A stretch of 64,000 bases of DNA, taken from positions 11,935,318 through 11,999,317 of the forward strand of contig JAJEKV010000006.1 of assembly GCA_021234155.1 (NCBI GenBank). The letters run 5' to 3'. The notes below the pieces were generated by a model, which saw only the letters and a program-made list of their open reading frames with translations, made no database searches and was not told the origin of the DNA. Position 1 is the first letter of the stretch, and each line of letters begins with the position of its first letter. The position numbers and the translations under genes were made by a program. This document shows, one piece after another, positions 13,494 through 23,751 of this stretch. This DNA is from Isoetes taiwanensis (lineage: Eukaryota; Streptophyta; Lycopodiopsida; Isoetales; Isoetaceae).

Positions 13494-16075
13494 ATGGCAC
13501 CGACGGATCGCATCCCGGGAGGTAGAGAGGGTAAGCTTTCAATTGTTGGTTTCTCAATTATTTTCTTGGAAGGAAAACTCCGTAGCAAGAAATCGGGCTC
13601 CTCAGATCTCCCATTCAAGATCCTCCCCGTGCCCACAGCTTTCAAGGAAGGATTTGGATATGGGAAATGGAAAATCACCACACTGTACTCCCAAATAGTG
13701 GCTCGCTGGGTCGCTCCTTGCCGCTATATTCCAACTAATAGAGTTTCAGACTTCATCAATGGGGAGCAAGTAATCATCCAGGTTCAATACTACATTTTAT
13801 AAGCAATGGTCTTTGGCCAAGAGAGAGTGATGCAAAAAAGAAGCGCTGGCCGACGAAACCTATCCAAGATCGTGGAGGTAAGTTGCTCACATCGGCCATA
13901 ACCCACCTCTTAAATTGCGGGTGGTAGTGGTGGTTAGTCATGGAAAGGAGGGAAATGTTTGAACTAAATGATGGTTATCGTACATATAGTTATTGCAATA
14001 CCAAGTCTGAATGAGACCTAGCAAAGGAGGTGCTGATCCACGTGGCCTTCGTGGTGGTTAATGGCCTTAGTTAGTAGTGTGGTCATAATGTGGACTTAGT
14101 TAGTAATAGTGGTTAATGGCCATATTATGCAAGTTAGTTAATGGCTTGTTGCTGTGGTATATATGTTTGAATGTTTCACAAGAATTGAAGTTTGGTTTTA
14201 TTATTGTTTTAGCTACCATCAGGCCAGTGGTCCAAAAAGACCTCGGTGAAGCAACGTGAAGAAGCACAAGACAACTAAAAGCTATGGTTGCCGGGTTAAA
14301 GAGGATGACCCATCATACTCAAAGAGATGAGAGGGCATGAGCATCAAGAGAGGGTGTAGGTGCCATTTCACCACGAAGCAATTGTATTTGAAACCCGAAT
14401 GCACCAAAACAACCTTTCAGATGGAACAAGCATTGATGTGGGAAGGCAAAGTAAGGGCGGTGTTAATGACCCTCAATGTGCCAAGACCGTACCTAAGTAG
14501 CTCCCTTGGTTATCAAAAGAAGAAAGATTGGGCCAGAATCGCTTCTGATATGTAATCACAATCTCACGAGGTATACAGCAAAGATGAAGAGCAATGGCTC
14601 TAAAGTGTAAGAGGATTGGATCCGGTCATTGTGAAGTAAATAGAGATCACCTTCACATGGATGAGATCTCTACAATTTGTCTAGGAAGATAGCATTGGAC
14701 ACGGATGTTATGATGAAAAGACGTTGGTTTAAGTGTAAGGATGTGGGTAGAATTGCAATTTCTCGAATCGTTGTTCTTGTACCAAGAAGGTGTACCATTT
14801 ACCTAGGATAATCACTCCTTTCAAATGAAGATTCTCTTGAACATGGTAAGAATAATGCCGTAGCAATGGACTCAACTTTCAAGACAAACCACCATTGCTA
14901 CACATGATGACCATGGAAATGGTGTACCTGCTCGTCTCGCCTAGCCAGTGTAAGAGGACATCCGACCTTGGCTCGCATTGAAGAATCACATCCATGGGTG
15001 TGGATCCCATCACTTGGCAACCCTCTTGTTTTATCATTGATGATGCCAGCGTAGATTTCAATGCATTGGAAAATGCCTGGGACTCTAATTCTAGAACAAC
15101 AATACAATTGTGCATTTGGCATGTGAGGAGAATTATTGGATGAAAATGCTATTGAAGCAGAAGAACAAGAAGGTTAGAGGGGAGATGTTTAAGGACCTCG
15201 CCACATAATGTATAACGACATGTGGAAGCCATGGAAGATTTGGTAAGGATTATGTGGAGGCTTGTGAGAGGGAAGCTTCTGAGGCTATCGATGAGTTCAA
15301 GGAGAAATACAAATCTGAAAAGGTGGTTGTTACACATGAATGTGCACTTGACTAAGAACACGACTCTGGATCATCACATAAAGAATCTATCCTCATACCA
15401 ACCAAGAGACAAATGCTCGCTTATGAGGCTTATCACAACCAAAACGAAGAGAAAGTTGTGGGTTTCAAGGCACGCCTGTGAGGTGGTGGAGGATTGATTG
15501 GTTGATCTATATGCTCACGCAACACACCTTTGCGACAGTTCAAGAAGGATGAGGGTTTCAGTGAATAAGAGATGCCGAGCACATAGTTGAGACAAAGAAT
15601 TATAGGGGCAGCCTGGTTGGTCTCCCCGATGAGGTCAAGATGGGTTGGAAACTCAAAGAAGGGAGGGTCAAGTGGAGTCAAAATATGGATGCTTGGGATG
15701 AAAGCCGAGAGGTCGCGGCTCCTACCTTGTGGACAATGACATGAGCACCGGTCATCTTCTTTGGGGTATGAAAGGTAACATCTGCAAACACTCAGTCAAA
15801 GTGGACCAAATGATGGCCAAGTATAGTAGGAGGACATTTTTAAGGTTTGTGGAATATTGCATGGTTCTCAAGTCAAGCAAGGCTTGAGAACTTGAGGGCA
15901 TTTGGTGAGGCATACGATGATGGTTTTATTGAGCAATAGGCACCATCTAGTCCGGTAGGATACTCTTGCACATCAAGTACGAACGGAGGATTAAGTCAAT
16001 GGTGAGGAGAAGATCAGACCGAGATTTAAGTATCAGGAGGAGAAGACTTCCCCACCACAAGAATCGAGAGTAGCA
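13494..16075 (+). pseudogene. MULE-type transposase / SWIM zinc-finger gene, frameshifted
   Basis: Family motifs occur in order on the plus strand: 'WVAPCRYIPTNRVSDFINGE' (about 13,700-13,770); 'GCRCHFTTKQLYLKPE' (14,355-14,400); 'NNAVAMDSTFKTN' (14,851-14,889), the first catalytic-Asp block of MULE transposases; 'CIWHVRR' (15,111-15,131); 'KVRGEMFKDLAT' (15,170-15,205); 'EAYHN' near 15,430; 'RIDWLIYML' (15,490-15,516); and 'WGMKGNICKHSVKV' (about 15,765-15,803), the second half of a SWIM zinc finger (CxCx(n)CxH). They fall in different frames, with stops between, so no continuous product exists as written. The first SWIM Cys pair is not visible: the bases before Trp read Gly-His-Leu-Leu, while the later Cys and His remain. 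A plausible GT-AG intron lies at 13,878-14,212. It may be a decayed MULE or a decayed domesticated relative. No terminal inverted repeats were found. Confidence 0.75.
13878..14212 (+). other. Probable intron of the SWIM/MULE gene
   Basis: The donor GTAAGT at 13,878 matches the plant consensus. The acceptor at 14,211-14,212 follows a T-rich tract (TTTTATTATTGTTTTAG). It separates the N-terminal 'PCRYIPTNRVSDF' region from the 'GCRCHF' block, and the enclosed sequence is T/G-rich with stops in all frames. Inside it (about 14,055-14,130) are words such as 'TTAATGGCC' and 'ATAATGTGG' resembling the satellite found downstream. Confidence 0.45.
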
Positions 16076-16557
16076 TAAATGCGAGCATGGCCCGCAGATT
16101 AGGGGAGAGACCATCTGCAGCCTGCAGGTTGCTTTGGAGGCGGCAGACCTCCTACCGAGCTTACTTTGAAGTTATTGAGAGATTGACCACTTGCAAGTTG
16201 GGACACCGCCGTCGCACCCGCCCACCCATCGCGTGGAGGATTTCAATGGAAAGCTGACTGTGAGGTGAGTTCCATTCAGGAGTGCTCAAGAGGCAAAAAG
16301 AAGTTTGTTGGTTCTAGTGTGTTTTCCTTCGAGTGAAGGGCACCTTCAAGAGCGAAGGTTGTGGCCAAACAAACTCATGTCTTTTATAACCCATGTGTCT
16401 TTATAAATGCAATGAAACTAACCTTGCCCTAAGAAAAATAAAAGTTGAAATTGCACATTTTCAGTTTTCTCTCGTGTATTTAACATCGCTTAGTGTTTAT
16501 TTAACAAACCGTTGGGTCAGATTAAGTTCATTTTGGTTAGTGTGTAATATTAATTCT

Positions 16558-17078
16558 TGGCCAAGCATTAACCAAATTAAAGGCTAATGTGTCCATGAGT
16601 CTTTGGCCACATTAAATCGAATTGGGGTTAATGTGGCCACATGAAGTCTTGGCCATTAACCCATTTTGGTTAATGGGCTATTCTGGCCACATTAACTCGA
16701 ATTGGGCTAATGTGGCCACATGAACCTTGGCCACATTACTCTAATCAGCTAATGTGGCTGCCATAAACTTCCCGGCCACATTAAATTGGGCTAATGTGGC
16801 CACATGAAGCCCTGGCCACTTTAACTAAATTGGGCTAATGTGGCCATGAAGTCTTAACATTTCACACATTAACTGGGAATTGTCATCAAAATATTACGAA
16901 GTGTTCGCCAAGCATTTACCAAATTGCTAATGTGTTCCACATGAAGTGTTGGCCACATTAACCTATTTGTTAATGTATTAGTGAACTTCTCACATTAATA
17001 CCTAGTTAATGGCCACATGAAGTCAGGCCACAACCAATTAGTTAATGTGGCCACATGAAGTCTTGGCCACATCTAATG
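16558..17078. repeat. Hairpin satellite, array A (about 46-50-bp monomer)
   Basis: About ten degenerate monomers of the type GGCCACATTAA - AT-rich loop - TTAATGTGGCC, followed by ACATGAAGTCTT. Each monomer contains its own inverted repeat: at 16,605-16,638 the arms are a perfect 11 bp around a 12-base loop. The joined word TTAATGTGGCCACATTAA is itself a perfect palindrome. The array starts about 480 bp after the SWIM/MULE remnant and runs directly into the CAATGTT minisatellite. It shares its core with array B. Confidence 0.9.
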
Positions 17079-17082
17079 TTCA

Positions 17083-17360
17083 ATGGTTGGTTACCTGAAT
17101 AATGTTCAATGGTTGATATTCAATGTTCAATGTTCAATGTCTAATGGTTCAAATAGTTCACAATGTTCAATGAATAATGTTCAATGTTCAATGGTTCAAT
17201 GTTCAATGTTCAAATGGTTCAATGTTCAATGTTCAATGGTTCAATGTTCAATGCCTTCCAATGTTTCCAATGTTCAATGGTTAATGAATAATGTCTCTAA
17301 TGGTTCAATGTTCAATGTTCAATGGTTCAATGTTCAATGGTCTAACGGTTCAATGGAATA
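17083..17360. repeat. CAATGTT / CAATGGTT minisatellite
   Basis: About 30 copies of a 7-8-base unit (CAATGTT alternating with CAATGGTT, with CAATGAATAATGTT variants) in one orientation. The 112-codon frame across it (Asn-Val-Gln-Cys-Ser-Met repeats) is a by-product of the period and not a gene. It abuts array A on its left, and 'ACCAAAGACCAAAGACTAAC' follows on the right. Confidence 0.92.
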
Positions 17361-17524
17361 TAGCACCAAAGACCAAAGACTAACACCAAAGATCGTGAAA
17401 TTTCAAGAAATTTGCCTGTGAGGACTTCACATTTAAATGAATCATTTCTTTTCATAATTTAGCGTTCGTACCCCTGCAGGCTTGAATACATCGACACGCG
17501 GCGCATTTAAACTCGTGGTATCAA

Positions 17525-17610
17525 TTCGCTGCTTCAGAACCCTAAACTCGCGGAATGCAAATTGGGTCCGGAATCCTAAAACCCTCGCGGAATTGCTTCT
17601 TTACGCTTAT
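17525..17610 (+). promoter_or_regulatory. Possible promoter segment with telo-box-like motifs
   Basis: AACCCTAAA at about 17,538 matches the plant telo box (AAACCCTAA type) and a second, looser AAAACCCT follows at about 17,576. A TATAAA-like word (CTTATAAACG) lies at about 17,608. A short open frame starts just after. Telo boxes are typical of promoters of plant growth and translation genes. The assignment is tentative because the frame downstream is unrecognised and lacks a convincing ATG. Confidence 0.25.
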
Positions 17611-17630
17611 AAACGCCATAACATTTTGAA

Positions 17631-17924
17631 GTGAAGGTGAACCAAATTGAGTCAATCAAAATTTCACCAGAGCCTGTAAAATTCCTAGGGCTTTACATTC
17701 CAGCCGACCACAATTTACTTGAGCCGGAGCACCAAAGACCAAGACCATCACTCCAATCGATGTACCCAAAGACCGCCAGAGAGCCGTATAAAGAAATTGA
17801 AGCATCATTCACGCCAGGAGTGATGTCCTCCGGGATGATGACTCCTGGAGGACCCACAGTTGCTACTGGTTATGCCTTTCCTGTATTAAATTACATCATA
17901 GGTCGACCAGATGCACATGTATAG
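17631..17924 (+). CDS. Unrecognised open frame, possible coding fragment
   Basis: About 97 codons, open from just after a TAA at about 17,619. The product is not low-complexity: an N-terminal acidic/hydrophobic part ('ISPEPVKFLGLYIPADHN'), a Pro/Arg-rich middle and a Gly/Thr/Met-rich end ('PGVMSSGMMTPGGPTVATGY'). There is no ATG at the beginning; the first internal ATG is at about 17,761. It would therefore need an upstream exon or be a fragment. No domain is recognised. It sits between the minisatellite and array B. The alternative is a chance open frame. Confidence 0.25.
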   Translation: MKVNQIESIKISPEPVKFLGLYIPADHNLLEPEHQRPRPSLQSMYPKTAREPYKEIEASFTPGVMSSGMMTPGGPTVATGYAFPVLNYIIGRPDAHV

Positions 17925-18172
17925 ATCTTTTGTAATAAAGAAGTTTCGCTTTTCGACATGAAAAGTCTCAAATTGCTTACCAAAGAACTTTGAGTCATAA
18001 AAAAGTTTCAGCTTCTAGAGTAAAAGTTCATAGAATATAAAGTTCACCAAAAACCTAAAGTTCCATTCTATTTATTGTCAAATCGTTTCATCACATGTTT
18101 TATCTCTCAGACACAATTAAGTAACTCTTCGTAAAACCCATGTACATGAAATGATAACTGGCCAAGAACAAA

Positions 18173-18448
18173 ATGTCGTTTTACTTGAGCCTTCCTCGCT
18201 TTCTTAGCACTCTGCATCTAGCCGCATTCTTTGTGCTCATACTGCTGTCTCCTCGCACTTGCCCAAACAACATCAACAGAGGGTCTCCGCCTAAACTTGC
18301 AACCGCACTTTGTCAACCATTCCGGACTGACCAAGACAATTCAAGACAATTCATGGAATCACACCAATGTTTCAACGAAGTCAATTTACAAACGCAATTT
18401 GCTCTTGAACTGGCTCCTCAGGCTCCTCAAAGAATCGCTCCCTATTAA
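18173..18448 (+). CDS. Possible small secreted protein, unrecognised
   Basis: A 91-codon frame begins with ATG and has a signal-peptide-like start: a short basic N-terminus, a hydrophobic core 'LSTLHLAAFFVLILL' (about residues 11-25), then a polar segment. The mature part is Pro/Gln/Asn-rich with three Cys. I see no CLE, RALF or other known peptide motif. The frame overlaps a second open frame at 18,231-18,464, and Pro-rich open stretches continue in other frames to about 18,900, so this may be one frameshifted longer sequence. Function unknown. Confidence 0.2.
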   Translation: MSFYLSLPRFLSTLHLAAFFVLILLSPRTCPNNINRGSPPKLATALCQPFRTDQDNSRQFMESHQCFNEVNLQTQFALELAPQAPQRIAPY

Positions 18449-19135
18449 CCTTCCAATTGGGTGAACCGGATCAACCCTATATCAACATCGGGCCTCAGTC
18501 CCTACCGGCCTCCTCAGGCTTAACTTGCTCCTCGTGATTCTCCCGCCTCCCCAAGCCGCCGCCTCCACAACCAAATTTACGCCATCTCTTCAAATGCTCC
18601 TCCGGGCCCGGCCCCTCTTCCTCCCTTGCCACCCACAATCCTCAATCATTATGCAACACCATTTGTCCCTTTCTTCATCAAAAGCCCTTTCCCGGCCTCG
18701 ATTATCCACTTAATCGGGCCTGGGCTGCATGCTGGGTTGTTGGGCCTGGGCCACAACACCACTACGCCAAGCCTTCGAGCTTCCTCAGAAGATGGGATGC
18801 CCTGAATCGACCACCTTGGTTTTTGCCGCCCACCATCTTTAGATCCACCGCCGGCCGGTAGCTCTCCACATGGGAAGAGAGCTCCATCTCCAATCAATTG
18901 GCCGAATCCGACATATCCGACCCACTAGCCTCGGGCCGTAGTCATTTTCAAGATCCGATGCCATGATCGAATCATAGTCTGTTGCTTGAAGCCAAATCGT
19001 AAATCGGAGTTCTTATTTCTTCCCCAATTTTTGCCTAATGGTATTGTTTCCAATGGTTTGGACAGTGCATAGATTGCCACAGCTGGGCCAATTCTAAAAA
19101 ATTGCCCTCGACACCGCGGGACATTAATCATGGCT

Positions 19136-20215
19136 TATAAGAGGCCACATTAACCCATGCTTTTCATGGATGTATCACAAAGATTTTAAGTGCCACCATG
19201 ATAGAAAGTGTGGTGAAGCTACCTGTCAGCGCGCTTAATAACCCATCATGGGCACATTAAATCTACGGTCACATTAAACCATTTCTAAGCACGTGGCCAC
19301 ATAAATCCATGGCCATACATAATAACCCATGGCTACATTAAACTATTTGATTATCAGGCCACATAAACCCATGGCCACATTAACCAAACTCATGTTGTCA
19401 TCAACCTATTTCTTGCCACGCCGCCACATTAAACCATGGCCACATTAACCTGGCTTTTGGTTAATGGCCACATTAAGCCATGGTCATTATTAAACCATTC
19501 GTGTTGGAATGTGACCACATAAACCCATGGCCACATTAATTATTTTCTCTTGGCTAATGGGCCACATTGTAACCCATGGCCATTATCAATCCCATTTGGT
19601 TAATGTGGCCACATTGCCATGGCCATTATCACCATTTGGTTAATGTGGCCACATAAAGCCATGGCCACATTAACCCATGGTACATAAACTATTCGGAAGC
19701 TAATGTAATATTAACCCATGGCCACATTAACCTATTTGGTTAATGCCATTAACCCATGCACATTAAATCATTCGAAGTTAATGTGGCTACATAAACCCAT
19801 GGCCACATTAACTCCATTTTGGTTAATGGCCATATTGTCCCATGGCCACATCAACCCATTTTGGTTAATGTGGCTATTAGCCATGGCCACACACCGGGTG
19901 GTCACATTACCATTCTCCGCCAATGTGGCCACATTAACCATGGCCACACATTAACTCATTTTGTTACCGTGGTTATTGCCGGCCATGGCCACACGGGTTA
20001 ACCCCATGGCCACATTGGTTCATTTTCCGGTTAATGTGGCCACATAAACCCATGGCCACATTAACTCATTTTTGGTTAATGTGGCCACATTGGCCATGGC
20101 CACATTAACCCATGCGCCACATTAAACCCATTCGTTAATGTGTGACCACTTTAGCCTATGGCCACATTAACCCAAAGTATTAGCCTCATGGTCACTTTAG
20201 CCAAAATTCAATTCA
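19136..20215. repeat. Hairpin satellite, array B (about 45-bp monomer)
   Basis: More than 20 monomers of the type CATGGCCACATTAACCCATTTTGGTTAATGTGGCCACATAAACC. Each is an inverted repeat: at 20,054-20,086 the arms GGCCACATTAAC / GTTAATGTGGCC pair perfectly over 12 bp around a 9-base loop. NcoI-type CCATGG words separate the units. It has the same core as array A but a different linker (ATAAACCCATGG instead of ATGAAGTCTT), so the two arrays were amplified separately from one ancestor. Open frames across it are artefacts of the period. Confidence 0.92.
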
Positions 20216-21029
20216 ATAAGAATGTAATATAATATATTTCAGTTGCACACATAAGGCTAATGGTAATTCAATCTAAACAATTTCCTGCTGGTCGTCTGCA
20301 TGGCCTCCGCCCTGACACCTCGGGACGAATACTGTGCATGTATATGGATTCCCACCACAACATGTGGTCGAGGACTTCAAACACTTGCATCCCACCCCCG
20401 CATCACATCTCATGAGCTTTTCCTCCAACCTAGCGTGTTGTCTCATGGCTAGCTTTAACAAAATAGGGGCTTCGTGGTGTTGCCCTCGCCACAGGTGTCC
20501 AAGGCCAAAGTTATTTCTTCATGGCGAATGCCTCTCGCCTTGATAACGCTAAGATTTTCAATTCAGCTATCATTACCCAGTCTGGCTTCACTTACTATTG
20601 TCATCATCTATGTAATGCCGGGCCTGGGTTGAATTTGATCTCACCTTTCTCCACTCTCAGATAAATAAAACGGTACCTACAATCGTGATCACAACAAAAA
20701 TAAAATACCGAATTCATATGAAGGAAAACACAGATGCTCACTTGTAAATGTGTGGACGTCAGTTATCCCTGGCAAGAAGTGTTCCAACGTCCTCAAGCTC
20801 ATTTATGTACTACAATATCTTCAATAGTGAACATTGTAGATCAGACCAACAAGTTGTTGCCTCGTCCTCACCATATCTTCGATTCCTCTTTGATTCAATC
20901 AATTGAAACCCAATGAATTGGCTTTCTAAACCCCAACCCACGACAACTAATAGCACCCCATAGCCCTGATCGCTGTAGTAGCCGCTATACAGTAGACGCT
21001 AAGTACAATGCAAATCATAGTCATAATTC

Positions 21030-21090
21030 TAATTCTATGGCCACATTAACCACTACGAGATAATGTGGTTGCCATTAACCGCGGTTCCAC
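21030..21090. repeat. Isolated degenerate copy of the hairpin satellite
   Basis: 'ATGGCCACATTAACCACTACGAGATAATGTGGTTGCCATTAACC' keeps both arms of the monomer about 840 bp beyond the end of array B, with nothing similar between. Confidence 0.7.
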
Positions 21091-21236
21091 GTGGTGCATT
21101 ACGTGGCAACAAAGGGCTAATTCGGGCCGGTATCCAATCGGCACATACCGCTGAAGCGGGACAAAGCGATGGAAGTGGAGCGCAGATGTATACACGATTC
21201 TATTGAATGGGGCAGTGGCTGGCAGCTCAAGGACTT

Positions 21237-21430
21237 CGCAGTATGGCTGGCGTTGCGTTAATGGGATGGATGTAGTATGGGAAGATGAGATAATCATCTC
21301 CTCGCATGGCATCCCAGGCTCGCCAAGTGACTTCTGCAGGTATGGTTGGCATTGCAGTTAATGGGGGATGGATGCGCTGTGCATGTGCCAGCATGAGATA
21401 TCCATCTCCTGCATGGCATCCCCGCCCCAT
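21237..21430. repeat. Two-copy direct duplication, about 105-bp period
   Basis: The block running from 'GCAG(G)TATGG(C/T)TGGC(G/A)TTGC(A)GTTAATGGG' to 'CATCTCCT(C)GCATGGCATCCC' occurs at about 21,237 and again at about 21,337, roughly 80% identical. Minus-strand open frames here follow the repeat and are not supported as genes. Confidence 0.6.
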
Positions 21431-22574
21431 GAATGCGAACCCATGGCTATCAACAATGGATCGGCTTACGCGGCATCGTGACGGCGCAGTCGACATTCTT
21501 ATTTCTCGCCACATTAACCGATCCCGTACCGAGATATATACGGAAAGCCCTCGACATCGCAGCACGATCCGAGCTCCCGCATAAATATATAAGTAAACCC
21601 ATATTCAGAGTGGTTGCCACTTGAGTGGCCTGGGACTCCAAAGAAAGAACGTCCTCGGCCAAGACCGCCCAGCCAGACATGCACCTGACGGCCCCCGGCT
21701 TCCCAACCCCAATGCTCTGGTTTCCCAGCCATGGTGGAATGTAGACGCGCGACCACGTAGGAAAAGAAAATAAGGAGAAACGTAAAATGGTCCGAAAATT
21801 AACGCGGTCCACCGGAGCTTCTCAGCCGATTTGGAATATTAGGGAACTCATTTTTCAAACAAAAATCACATCACAAGAGAAAGTAGGGGATAAATAACAC
21901 CCATATCAAAGAGGTTCAACTTCTTTGCCATAACTTATAGGGACATTTTACTTATTATGAACATAGTGATACTATTCTCACATGATTATCTTCCTTTGTC
22001 AAAGCATTTGGTCTCGCCCTAGTCCAAAAATAAATATATGTCTTAGAGGTGCCTAGAATCAGATGAATGTAAGGTCGTTGGAGGCAAAGATCCAACAAAG
22101 CAATGTGTATGATGTGGTGTGATGCGTCGTGTCAGAGGATGGTAACATGGAGTGACGTACAACACTTCGCGGGCCCAAAACTAATTGACTAGATTGTCGT
22201 TTGAGAGGACATTTTTGTTGCATTGTTAAGCTGGAATATATTCTAACTCACATATGTCACATGATTTACGTGAGTAGGTTTATTGTATATGGTACTACAA
22301 CATTGTTACAAATAGATATTTTAAGTTACTAAGATAAGACTAAGACCAAACAACTTCTACCTCACAAATGTCACTTGATTTTTGTCAGTTAATTACTTAG
22401 TAGTTTCAACATCATACCATACTGGCATCATCACGTAGGACATATAACAGTTCATTTCCTCATGCACACTACACACGATGAGGCTCACCAAGGTGAGCTC
22501 ATGTTGTCTTTTAGTTGTATATGGTAATTCTGTATGAATATTTTGAGCTTTGATATTTGGACTCAAGAATAGAT

Positions 22575-22735
22575 TTTGTTTTTTGTTTTTTGTTTTTTTT
22601 TTTTTTTGTTGGATACACTTGGCAGTCACCCACTTCAATCCCCATGTAGTAAATGGGTTTTTGCACCTTCAGGTGGCTGCTACCCAATGCCAATGAACCA
22701 CCTGGCTATAGGCGACAAGTCTACTTTATTGTTTT
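22575..22735 (-). mobile_element. SINE-like element (tRNA-type head, poly-A-rich tail)
   Basis: On the minus strand TAGCCAGGTGG (complement of 22,698-22,708) fits the pol III A-box pattern TRGYNNANNGG. About 60 bases later GGGGATTGAAGT (complement of 22,632-22,643) is a weak, mutated B box. The element ends in 'CCAAGTGTATCCAAC' followed by a run of A with C interruptions (poly-T at 22,575-22,609 on the plus strand). The order, size of about 150 bp and A-rich tail are those of a plant SINE. The B box is the weak point. Target duplications were not identified. Confidence 0.4.
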
Positions 22736-23029
22736 TAAGGCATCAAGGGCCACATAAAGGTTTGGACCCATTAGCAGTTTAAGGTCTTACCATTGGCCCA
22801 AGGGTGCATGCGTGGTAGATGATGTTTGGAGTCAACGTTGTGCTTCCTTTTCTATTTCTAATTGAAGTGATATTTTATGCCTCTTGCCTAATATTGGTAA
22901 GGTCTCATGTCTTCATGGATGTTAATACCCCCCCCTCCCCTTGTCCCATACACACCAAAACTCTTGAAATTCTTGTTGATTATGAATAGCTACTGAAAAT
23001 GCAAAGGGATCATTAGAGAGCAAAACATC

Positions 23030-23158
23030 TTGTAATAGAGAACAGAATGGGGGAAGCCAATCATGCTACACCCATGACTGAAGAATTTGGGAGTGTTGGA
23101 TTCTTCAGTCATAGGGGCAGCAAGAATGGCTGATCCCATTTTGTTCTTCAATGTCAAG
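23030..23158. ncRNA. Long imperfect foldback, pre-miRNA-like hairpin
   Basis: Arms 23,039-23,086 and 23,100-23,147 are both 48 bases and flank a 13-base loop. Comparing them by eye gives 39 Watson-Crick pairs, 2 G:U wobbles, 7 mismatches and no bulge. The innermost 13 bp (ATGACTGAAGAAT) are perfect. Weaker pairing continues outward for about 10 bases. Size, pairing and small loop fit plant miRNA precursors. Both strands fold, so direction is unknown; the 3' arm beside the loop starts with U on either strand. I do not recognise a conserved miRNA family. The alternative is a small MITE-like inverted repeat. Confidence 0.45.
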
Positions 23159-23751
23159 CAAAGATAAGCAGATTCTACTAGTTTCTGCAAGGCGACTTGT
23201 CATTCTTGATAAGAGTGGCCCAAGAATCTCCAGGAATGGTGACCCGCTTTGCTTGACATTCTGATAGTTATCACACACGTATACATATCCCCATGTATCT
23301 AAGTAGATAAGGAAGTCGAATGGTAACCAATAGGGTGCTTGTGATCACGTTAGTTTTTTGGATGCCAATTCTAACAATGATTCGCATGCCACGAAGCAGT
23401 TTATATCTTGTGGCTAATAAACAACATGCTAAAGAATTTCCTGTCATTCCTTGTGGCTTAAGAAATGCTTAGATTGATATCTATGGCACATTTAGGGGTC
23501 CCATCTGGGGAATACAGACGAAACCCTTTCTCCCCCAAAGTATCTTACATTGTATTTATGTACGTTTACCGAATGAGGTTAAGTAGAAAAAGCAATCTGA
23601 GGACCCAGCCAAGGGAATTTAGATCTAGAGAGGGCAAAAAGCCCAAGCCTTGCAAGATATCTTTTTTTTTAATAACTTTTCATTTGGTCAAAAAGTTATG
23701 CCATTTCTCCATGGAAGGTGACTTAATCACCTAGATACTTTGAAGCTGCGT

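Noticed and set aside
17083-17421. 112-codon frame rich in Asn-Val-Gln-Cys-Ser-Met
   Set aside because: It is the translation of the CAATGTT minisatellite and has no other content.
19718-20001. 60-80-codon frames with His/Ala/Thr repeats
   Set aside because: They are translations of hairpin satellite array B.
23079-23117. Bacterial-type rho-independent terminator
   Set aside because: The hairpin is much longer than its core and has no T-run; the DNA is plant nuclear.
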